Source of the DNA: Thiotrichaceae bacterium
Lineage (GTDB): Bacteria > Pseudomonadota > Gammaproteobacteria > Thiotrichales > Thiotrichaceae
Reading direction: 5' to 3'
Assembly (NCBI GenBank): GCA_015494435.1
Contig: WGBH01000533.1
Location: 1 to 12,558, forward strand
DNA: 12,558 nt
Shown here: one piece after another, positions 1 through 6,722 of the stretch
Layout: every line of letters begins with the position of its first letter
Position numbering within the stretch: position 1 is the first letter of the stretch
Notes under the pieces: generated by a model
The model's input: only the letters and a program-made list of their open reading frames with translations
Told to the model about the DNA's origin: nothing
The model's database searches: none
Translations under genes and position numbers: made by a program

Positions 1-120
1 AAGAGACGCTTCTTACCGCTTAATAAAACAGCGATAAAAAAACAACGTACTTTAAAAACCATCTCAGAATGGCTATGGTTTTCTATTGTCTGGATTTATT
101 GCTGTTCAGGTAAAGTGTAA
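1..120 (+). CDS. 3' end of an unidentified gene (partial, 39 codons visible)
   Basis: Frame 1 is open from the window edge to a TAA at 118-120. The other two plus frames are closed by stops, as is every minus frame here. The visible tail is basic (KRRFLPLNK, then IKKQR) and ends in a short aromatic, hydrophobic stretch, EWLWFSIVWIYCCSGKV. This could be the last membrane-facing helix of a membrane or membrane-associated protein. I do not recognise a family. About 40 open codons can occur by chance, so the call rests on the frame running off the window edge and on the codon composition resembling the downstream genes. No terminator-like hairpin is visible after the stop. Confidence 0.35.
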   Translation, partial: KRRFLPLNKTAIKKQRTLKTISEWLWFSIVWIYCCSGKV

Positions 121-121
121 A

Positions 122-364
122 CTACTTTTTAGGTATATGAAGGATGCCAAAATTCGTGTAATAAACACTTCGATCCTTAAAATATTTTTGCTTACTTCTT
201 TGTAATTCAACAATAAAACTATTGTTTTTTTTATCAGTACAACAAACATCAAAAATAGCTCGTCTATCAATAATATTTAGCCCTAATTTCTCAAGATTTC
301 TGTATTCAATATCAATAATTTTATCCTCTATATCTAACAGGTCATTTAAAAAATGATAATACAA
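122..364 (-). pseudogene. Remnant of a PD-(D/E)XK nuclease-family transposase (Rpn-like)
   Basis: The minus-strand reading gives about 80 residues that match, from memory, the core of the PD-(D/E)XK nuclease-family transposases (PF12784, related to Rpn recombination-promoting nucleases). It contains FLNDLL, then DRRAIFDV, then FIVELQRSKQKYFKDRSVYY. The Asp of IFDV and the Glu and Gln of VELQ fit the D...ExQ nuclease core. Family members are usually near 300 residues, so most of the protein is missing. At the 5' side an in-frame TAA lies two codons before the TTG at 362-364, and the expected N-terminal motif with conserved phenylalanines and lysines is absent. At the 3' side the similarity stops after YYTNF and the frame ends within eight codons. 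Both ends are therefore lost and the piece is very unlikely to be functional. It marks an old insertion or deletion beside the polysaccharide operon. Confidence 0.75.
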
Positions 365-392
365 GCATTATGCCGATTAACCTAAAAAATTG

Positions 393-408
393 AAGCTTGA
401 TCAAGCTT
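393..408. repeat. Perfect 16-bp palindrome, also a 10-bp tandem repeat
   Basis: AAGCTTGATCAAGCTT reads identically on both strands, with its centre between 400 and 401. The same bases are also two tandem copies of a 10-bp unit (393-402 and 403-412, differing only at the last base), which puts equivalent faces one helical turn apart. It lies about 70-90 bp before the chosen start of the first operon gene and upstream of the candidate -10 element. That is a plausible place for a dimeric regulator. No T-tract follows, so it does not look like an intrinsic terminator. The role as an operator is inferred. Confidence 0.45.
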
Positions 409-410
409 GA

Positions 411-448
411 TTGCGCTTTACAGTGGTTTTTCAGTATATACTTATATT
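411..448 (+). promoter_or_regulatory. Candidate sigma-70-like promoter for the operon
   Basis: The only sizeable non-coding stretch upstream of the six-gene run lies between the nuclease relic and 480. It contains a good -10-like hexamer TATACT at 437-442 and another, TATATT, at 443-448. The -35 region is weak. TTGCGC at 411-416 is 20 bases from the first hexamer, and TTTACA at 417-422 is 14 bases from the first and 20 from the second. None of these gives the ideal 17-base spacing, so the exact promoter is uncertain. The adjacent palindrome suggests that an activator or repressor may act here. The rest of 365-479 shows no gene that I can support. Confidence 0.3.
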
Positions 449-469
449 GTTTATAGCTTCTTTCCCCGT

Positions 470-474
470 AGGAA
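470..474 (+). promoter_or_regulatory. Ribosome binding site fixing the start at 480
   Basis: AGGAA lies five bases before the ATG at 480-482. The open frame reaches back to a TTG at 411, but that codon has no comparable Shine-Dalgarno sequence and abuts the palindrome. The ATG at 480 also begins a normal signal peptide. Confidence 0.65.
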
Positions 475-479
475 CTATT

Positions 480-3400
480 ATGAAAACCATAAATTTATTT
501 GCTCTGTTGCTTCATTTTGTTTTCGTTAGTTTTTTACTTGCCTGTCAGTCTGTGTCGGCTCATACAGGCGGTAATGGTAGTCATGCTCGGGAGGATTCTT
601 TTTTAGCAAAATTAGCTAAAAATTATCCTCCTTTTGTCGTTAAACCGATGAAACAGGCAAAACAGTTATTGTCTCCACATATTATGGGCAAGTGGAGTGA
701 TATTATTGAGTGGCCTCATATTCCTGTTAGCGCAGCTAATCTTCCTAATGGACAGATTCTTACTTGGGCTGCAAGTCAAAAAACTAGTTTTCCTGGTGGA
801 TCAGATTTCACCTATGCTGCTCGTTGGGATCCGTTCACACAAAATTTTACCGAAAATAATAATACTCTACATGATATGTTTGCAGGGTATCCCGTCTTGC
901 TTGAGGATGGGCGTTTACTGGTTAATGGAGGGAATAATATTGATCGTAAAACCAGTATTTTTGACTATAAAACTAATATATGGAGTGAATCTGATAATAC
1001 TCATCGCGGACGCTGGTATCCTACTAGCGTCGCTTTACCATCAGGGGAGGTTTTTACTGCATTAGGAACAGGGGGAGGACGCTATCCTGAGGTCTGGAAT
1101 GAACAGAGTGGCTGGCGCGTATTAAGTAATGTTAATCTGCATAATCCTATCTTACAATACGATGCTTATTATGAGCAAAACTGGTGGCCTTTATTACATT
1201 TAACCCCTCAAGGTGATATTTTTCATTCAGGTCCTACCCCTAGAATGCATCGCATTGATACCGAAGGTCTGGGGAAAATCACCCAAGTTGGAACAGCCTT
1301 TAATGATTGGTACCCAAAACATGGGATTACCCTGCTCTATGATGAGGGAAAATTATTGGTGGCAGGTGGTGCTGTCTCTGGGGATGATAAAACCAGCACT
1401 AATAAGGCAATGATTATCGATATTAATGCCTCTGTCCCTAAAATCATCCCTGTAGAGGCGATGAAATATCCACGTAAATTTCATAATGGCGTTATATTGC
1501 CTACGGGTGAAGTCCTTGTTGTCGGTGGTAATACCACGGGTAGAAAATTTGATGATAGAGGTACGGTACTCACGCCTGAAATATGGAATCCTAACAGTAA
1601 GAAATGGCGTGAAGTCGCGGATAGTTCCGTGCCACGTAATTACCATTCAGTTGCGTTATTATTAACGGATGGTCGGGTGCTATCTGCTGGCGGTGGATTA
1701 TGTAACTGTGCGGCAGATCATCAAAATGGTCAGATTTATAGTCCTGCTTATCTTTTTAATCCTGATGGTTCTCTGGCTACTCGCCCTCAAATTTTACATG
1801 CTCCTGATAAAATTAAAAATGGTCAACGCTTTAATGTACAAACCGACAGTGTGATTAAAAAATTCAGTTGGATTAAAATGTCTTCAACGACTCATGCAAT
1901 TAATACTGATTTGCGTTTTCTAACCGCTGATTTTAGCAGTAAGGCGAAGGGTGAGTATCAAATAATTGCTGATGCGAATAAAAATATCCTGACCCCTGGC
2001 TACTGGATGCTGTTTGCTATTGATGAACACGGCGTTCCTTCGATTGCTAAGATTATTCAAGTTTCTACACAAGGCGAATTACAAATAGTGCAACCTGAAA
2101 ACCAGCTGATTGCATTATATGAGAACGTTTCTTTAACCATTGAGGTAACAAATAACTCCTCCTATGAAAACCTAAGATTCAGTGCAGTTCATTTACCCGC
2201 TGGTTTACATATTAATCCCGATACAGGTTTAATTACAGGTAGTGCGACTCAAAAAGGTGAAACGATCAGTAAGATCAGTGTCAATTCCACAGAAGGCAAT
2301 GCTGAAATACAAATTAGCTGGAATATTTACGATAGAAATAATAGCAATAATGGTATTAATGTCGCCCCTATTATTAGTCCAGTTAGTCATCAAGAGACGT
2401 TGATTAATCAAGCGTTTAGTCTCAAGATAATGGCAATCGATCCTAATGGAGACTTGATTCAATATAGTGCCGATGGTTTACCTAATGGTTTAGGAATTAA
2501 TCGTTCTACGGGGGTTATTTCAGGTTCACCTTCAAAATTAGGAAATTATAGCGCCACTATTACAGTATCAGATGCAAAAGGCATGAAAAGTGAAATGGTT
2601 ATTCCGTGGAAAGTAACAGGTGAATTAAAAATCTCCCCTATTCAAAAACCACCGAAGCATGTGGGTAAAAAAATCCGTTTTGATGCAGAAACCAATGGTG
2701 ATGATAATCTCCAATATAATTGGCAATTTGGCGATGGTACAGAGGAAACAGGTTTTTCTTCTAGCCCTCGTACTTATCATCGTTTTGATAAAGCTGGTAG
2801 TTATACCGCAACATTAATGGTTAAACAGGAAGATGGACAGATTACCTATTCCCAGTTTATTCAGGCAATACATAATGTTCATCCAGATAATAATGCTAAG
2901 GCAAAAAGCTCGATGAGTATTATTTTTGATACAAACTCCGAAACAGGTCATGTTTGGAATGTTAACCCAGATAATAATAGTATCAGTGGCTTTAATATTG
3001 CCTCACAGAAAAAAATTGCCGAGATTACAGTGGGCAAACAACCCCGTTCCCTTGCCTTTGCCCCTGATGGGAAAATATGGGTTAGCAATAAAGATTCATC
3101 AAGTATTAGTATGATTGATCCCGATAGCAAGCAAGTTGTTGGGACTATAAATTTACCTCATGCAGCACAACCTTACGGTATTGTCTTTTCTAATAAGGAT
3201 AATATTGCCTATGTCGTATTAGAAGCAACGGGAAAACTGCTTAAAATAGATGCGAAAACGCAGCGTATTATTGCAAGCCTCAATGTGGGAGTGAATGTCC
3301 GTCATATCAGCATCAATGCAAATGAAGATACACTCTATATCTCGCGTTTTATTACCCCCGCCTTGCCTAATGAATCGACATTATTACCTAAAACAAGAAT

Positions 3401-4934
3401 AGGTGATGTTGACTATGGAGGAGAAATTATTGTTGTTAAGAGCGAAAACTTTCGAATAGATCACACTATTATTTTAAAACATAGTGAACGGGAAGATACC
3501 GAACAAAGTGCTCATGGCATTCCTAATTATCTAGGAGCAGTGGCTATATCTCCTGATGGTTTAAGTGCATGGATCCCCTCTAAACAAGATAATATTAAAC
3601 GAGGACAAATGCGTAATGGTTTACCCCTAACTTATGAAAGTATGCTGAGAAGTATTAGTTCAAAAATTAATTTAGTTACCCAGCAAGAAGAATTAAGTCA
3701 ACGTATTGATCATGATAATGCGGGTATTGCCAGTGCTGCTATTTTTGGTAAATATGGGAATTATCTCTTTGTAGCACTTGAAGGCAGCAATGAAATTGAG
3801 GTTATTGATGCTTATGAGGATGAAGTATTGTACCGATTCAAAACGGGACGTGCACCGCAAGGACTCGCCTTATCATCTGATGGTTTACGACTTTATGTAC
3901 ATAATTTTATGGATCGCAGTATTAGTGTTTATGATTTATACAGTTTTATTTATTCCCATCATGAAAATATAAATAATATCCCCTTAGTGACCACCTTCCA
4001 TACCATTACTCATGAAACTTTACCCAATAACATCTTGAAAGGTAAACAACTATTTTATGATTCTTCAGATCCACGTTTAGCAAAAAACCAATATATCAGC
4101 TGTGCCGCTTGCCATAATGAAGGCAGAGGCGATGGTCGTATTTGGGACTTTAGTAGTGCGGGAGAGGGCTTGCGTAATACTATCTCTTTAATCGGTCATG
4201 GGGGCACTGCACAGGGGCCTCTGCATTGGACTGCTAATTTTAATGAGGTACATGACTTTGAAGGACAAATAAGAGGAGCGATGCAAGGGGGACGTGGTTT
4301 AATGCAGGATAATGATTTTAATTCTGGCACACATTCCCAACCATGGGGGGATTCCAAGGCAGGGTTAAGCGAAGATTTAGATAATTTAGCCAGCTATGTT
4401 ACTTCACTCAATAAAACACCCGATAGTCCTTTTAAGAACTCAGATGGCTCTCTTAGTGCTGATGCCCAAGCAGGGAAGAGATTATTTATTAGCAAAGGCT
4501 GTGATGATTGTCATTCTGGAGAACAGTTTACTGATAGTGCTAAGGATAATTTACATAATATTGGTACAATCAAGAACAGCAGTGGGCAACGCCTAAATGC
4601 TGAACTAAAAGGATTTGACACCCCTACTTTAAAAGGCTTATGGATGACTGCCCCTTATCTTCACGATGGTTCTGCTAAAACATTACAAGAGGCGATTGCC
4701 TTAATGCAAGATGAGCAGGGTATTCCCATTGAGACCACTGCTAAAGAACGTGATTTATTAGCGGCTTATATTTTGCAATTGGATGATAAAGAAGCGCCTA
4801 TCACTAAGCATCAATCATCAAAAAGTAGCGGCGCTTTATCGCCAGCTCTTCTGTTATTGTTCTTAGTAGTTTTCTATAATCAATTCTGCACCAAACGAAA
4901 AATAAAGAAGACATTAGCCAACTCAAGAATCTAA
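480..4934 (+). CDS. Exported galactose-oxidase-like / Ig / PKD / YVTN propeller / dihaem cytochrome c fusion
   Basis: 1484 residues from ATG 480. Domains in order: signal peptide 1-27 (VSA|HT cleavage, or lipobox LLAC at Cys22); galactose/glyoxal-oxidase-like kelch propeller and its C-terminal beta domain, about 55-530, with repeated DGRLLVNGG-type blades; two putative Ig (He_PIG-like) domains, about 532-625 and 629-715; PKD, about 718-800 (WQFGDGT); YVTN/YncE-like propeller, about 811-1165; dihaem cytochrome c peroxidase/MauG-like module, about 1185-1450, with CAACH 1208-1212, CDDCH 1341-1345 and TAPYLHDGS; a transmembrane helix near 1453-1470 with a basic tail. The copper-site positions Tyr180, Tyr388-His389 and His472 match galactose oxidase Tyr272, Tyr495-His496 and His581 in order and spacing. 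The cofactor Cys228 position is Ala135 (DMFAG), and no other cysteine is nearby. The protein probably works outside the inner membrane, binding or oxidising a glycan or alcohol coupled to haem. Its substrate is unknown. It heads the polysaccharide operon, six bases before the next gene. Confidence 0.88.
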   Translation: MKTINLFALLLHFVFVSFLLACQSVSAHTGGNGSHAREDSFLAKLAKNYPPFVVKPMKQAKQLLSPHIMGKWSDIIEWPHIPVSAANLPNGQILTWAASQKTSFPGGSDFTYAARWDPFTQNFTENNNTLHDMFAGYPVLLEDGRLLVNGGNNIDRKTSIFDYKTNIWSESDNTHRGRWYPTSVALPSGEVFTALGTGGGRYPEVWNEQSGWRVLSNVNLHNPILQYDAYYEQNWWPLLHLTPQGDIFHSGPTPRMHRIDTEGLGKITQVGTAFNDWYPKHGITLLYDEGKLLVAGGAVSGDDKTSTNKAMIIDINASVPKIIPVEAMKYPRKFHNGVILPTGEVLVVGGNTTGRKFDDRGTVLTPEIWNPNSKKWREVADSSVPRNYHSVALLLTDGRVLSAGGGLCNCAADHQNGQIYSPAYLFNPDGSLATRPQILHAPDKIKNGQRFNVQTDSVIKKFSWIKMSSTTHAINTDLRFLTADFSSKAKGEYQIIADANKNILTPGYWMLFAIDEHGVPSIAKIIQVSTQGELQIVQPENQLIALYENVSLTIEVTNNSSYENLRFSAVHLPAGLHINPDTGLITGSATQKGETISKISVNSTEGNAEIQISWNIYDRNNSNNGINVAPIISPVSHQETLINQAFSLKIMAIDPNGDLIQYSADGLPNGLGINRSTGVISGSPSKLGNYSATITVSDAKGMKSEMVIPWKVTGELKISPIQKPPKHVGKKIRFDAETNGDDNLQYNWQFGDGTEETGFSSSPRTYHRFDKAGSYTATLMVKQEDGQITYSQFIQAIHNVHPDNNAKAKSSMSIIFDTNSETGHVWNVNPDNNSISGFNIASQKKIAEITVGKQPRSLAFAPDGKIWVSNKDSSSISMIDPDSKQVVGTINLPHAAQPYGIVFSNKDNIAYVVLEATGKLLKIDAKTQRIIASLNVGVNVRHISINANEDTLYISRFITPALPNESTLLPKTRIGDVDYGGEIIVVKSENFRIDHTIILKHSEREDTEQSAHGIPNYLGAVAISPDGLSAWIPSKQDNIKRGQMRNGLPLTYESMLRSISSKINLVTQQEELSQRIDHDNAGIASAAIFGKYGNYLFVALEGSNEIEVIDAYEDEVLYRFKTGRAPQGLALSSDGLRLYVHNFMDRSISVYDLYSFIYSHHENINNIPLVTTFHTITHETLPNNILKGKQLFYDSSDPRLAKNQYISCAACHNEGRGDGRIWDFSSAGEGLRNTISLIGHGGTAQGPLHWTANFNEVHDFEGQIRGAMQGGRGLMQDNDFNSGTHSQPWGDSKAGLSEDLDNLASYVTSLNKTPDSPFKNSDGSLSADAQAGKRLFISKGCDDCHSGEQFTDSAKDNLHNIGTIKNSSGQRLNAELKGFDTPTLKGLWMTAPYLHDGSAKTLQEAIALMQDEQGIPIETTAKERDLLAAYILQLDDKEAPITKHQSSKSSGALSPALLLLFLVVFYNQFCTKRKIKKTLANSRI

Positions 4935-4940
4935 ATCTTT

Positions 4941-6722
4941 ATGCAAACAAACTCAATCTACCAAAAAGCCTCTCTTTTTATCCTATTAATCCTTTTTAGC
5001 GTGGGCATGAATTTTCATATTCCAAATTATGGTGGCAGTGGTTTTGATCTACCGCATAACGGTATGGTGAGTTTGATTGCTACTTTGTTTATAGCTATTG
5101 CGCTTATTAAAGTATTGTATAGCCAAATAATCCAATACTCCCCTTTATTGCCTGCTTTATTTTTATTATTGCTGTGTCTTATTGTTCCAGGGTTATTTAA
5201 TTATCATCCTGAAACAGGACCTTTACGGCTGATTGTCTTTCCTTTGCTGGGGATGTTGTTTTTTTATTTTGCTATTGAGCAGTTTGCGGATTCTAAAAAT
5301 ACAGGTATTAGCATCCTTTACCTTATCTGTCTAGCGACTTTAATACAGATCGTTTATGCGCTTTTGCAAAAATACGTTGATCTTTCCAGTTTGGCTGTCT
5401 ACATTTTTTCAAATGGCGCTAAAATGCCTCAACCAACGGGGATTTTTCAACAGCAGAATATATTATCTAGTTTTTTAGCGACAGGTGTTTTGATTGCTAG
5501 TTATTTGATTTCTAGATCTGAGCTACAGCAACAGGAAAAAAAGAGTCGATTTTTGCTAATAGCTTTGTTACTTGCGATTATCTTGGGTGGGTTATTTATT
5601 ATTCTTGTTGTTGGTTCTCGCGCGGCTATTTTAGGTTTGTTAATTGGTCTTATTTTATTAATAATTAGCCGTTGGAAGCTTTTATTAAGTATTAATCGAA
5701 ATATCATCCTCCTGTTTCTGCTCAGCCTTGTCATTATTGCGACTTATAATTATAAACAGATCGCAAAATTTGTTGACAGAACCAGCTATGCGGTTCATGC
5801 CTTATCCACAACAGATAAGAGTGAGTTACAAAACCGTCGTCGTCTTGTAATTTGGGAAATTGCTACTGATACTTATCTCAAAGCGCCTTTAATGGGGCAT
5901 GGTCTGGGTAATTTTGAGAAAGAGTTTCAAGATCAGGCGCGTGTTTATAATCAGTCTAAAGATATTAAGTTAGATCAGTTTATCTCCCATCCACATAATG
6001 AGATTATTTTTTGGGGTATTGAAAGTGGTTTGTTAGCCATTATCGCTTTATTGGCTTTTATGGGGTATTACCTCTATCTGCTATTTTCTCAAGGCTTTCG
6101 GCATGGTTTGCAGTGGCTAGCTATGTTGACACCGATAGGATTACAAACACAGGTTTCTTTACCTTTTTATCTTTCAACAATACATCTTGTTGTTTTTCTT
6201 CTGCTTATCGCAATTAGCCTTCAGCATAAAAATAACACTTATACGCTAACAATCCCCCCGTTAGTAAAGACAAGTATCCTTACCGCTGTATTAGTCACAT
6301 TCATCTTTCATGTTTTATTTACATGGACCTTATTCAAAGGAATACTGAATACAGGTGCTTTTAAATATACAGGGAATAAAGTAGAAAAATTATTAGATAT
6401 ACCATTAAGCAATATCGCATTGCGTAAAGATGCATTGGTTTATAAAAAACAATTTCAATTTATTAGGCATTATAAGCAAGGCAAGATGGCAGAGATTCCT
6501 CCCTATATCCACTGGTTAAAGCAACAAATAAAATACAATGACAATGCTGTCTTATACCATTATCTGTTTAAAGCCTATTTGTCACTAGGAAACATCAAGG
6601 AAGCTTTAAAGACCACCTCAGAAGCTAAAACACGCTATCCTTATCTTGATGCACAATTTGAACAGCTCAAACAACGGACGTTAGCAAGGTATAAAAAATA
6701 TCAGCAACAGAATAAGCATTAA
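4941..6722 (+). CDS. PglL/WaaL/Wzy-like O-oligosaccharyltransferase or O-antigen ligase (membrane)
   Basis: 593 residues. About the first 440 form some eleven or twelve hydrophobic segments typical of the O-antigen ligase/polymerase superfamily, which moves glycans from undecaprenyl pyrophosphate at the periplasmic face. PTGIFQQQN (165-173) resembles the conserved loop of PglL-type protein O-glycosylation enzymes. SHPHNEIIFWGIESG, with His350 and His352, matches the loop whose histidine is essential in neisserial PglL. A GSRAAILGLLIG segment supplies the usual membrane-boundary arginine. The soluble C-terminal part (about 440-593) looks like the Wzy_C_2/TPR-like tail found on PglL proteins rather than on classical WaaL. 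The best call is protein O-glycosylation transferase, with lipid A ligase or chain polymerase as alternatives that sequence alone cannot exclude. It starts six bases after the upstream gene with only a weak ribosome site, and its stop overlaps the next start (TAATG). Confidence 0.82.
   Translation: MQTNSIYQKASLFILLILFSVGMNFHIPNYGGSGFDLPHNGMVSLIATLFIAIALIKVLYSQIIQYSPLLPALFLLLLCLIVPGLFNYHPETGPLRLIVFPLLGMLFFYFAIEQFADSKNTGISILYLICLATLIQIVYALLQKYVDLSSLAVYIFSNGAKMPQPTGIFQQQNILSSFLATGVLIASYLISRSELQQQEKKSRFLLIALLLAIILGGLFIILVVGSRAAILGLLIGLILLIISRWKLLLSINRNIILLFLLSLVIIATYNYKQIAKFVDRTSYAVHALSTTDKSELQNRRRLVIWEIATDTYLKAPLMGHGLGNFEKEFQDQARVYNQSKDIKLDQFISHPHNEIIFWGIESGLLAIIALLAFMGYYLYLLFSQGFRHGLQWLAMLTPIGLQTQVSLPFYLSTIHLVVFLLLIAISLQHKNNTYTLTIPPLVKTSILTAVLVTFIFHVLFTWTLFKGILNTGAFKYTGNKVEKLLDIPLSNIALRKDALVYKKQFQFIRHYKQGKMAEIPPYIHWLKQQIKYNDNAVLYHYLFKAYLSLGNIKEALKTTSEAKTRYPYLDAQFEQLKQRTLARYKKYQQQNKH

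Noticed and set aside
393..408. Palindrome read as an intrinsic terminator or an insertion-sequence end.
   Set aside because: No U-tract follows, stem GC content is low, and no matching inverted copy or target duplication is visible on the other side of the nuclease relic.
411..479. Upstream extension of the large fusion gene from TTG 411 (23 extra residues, hydrophobic).
   Set aside because: It would place a second hydrophobic segment before a complete signal peptide, lacks a good ribosome site and starts at the edge of the palindrome. ATG 480 has AGGAA at correct spacing.
697..1065. Plus-strand reading frame of 122 codons inside the large fusion gene.
   Set aside because: It is a shadow of the oxidase-like coding frame: low-complexity hydrophobic translation, no motifs, no ribosome site.
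1353..1646. Minus-strand frame of 97 codons opposite the kelch region.
   Set aside because: It lies entirely opposite a well-supported coding domain and its translation matches nothing recognisable.
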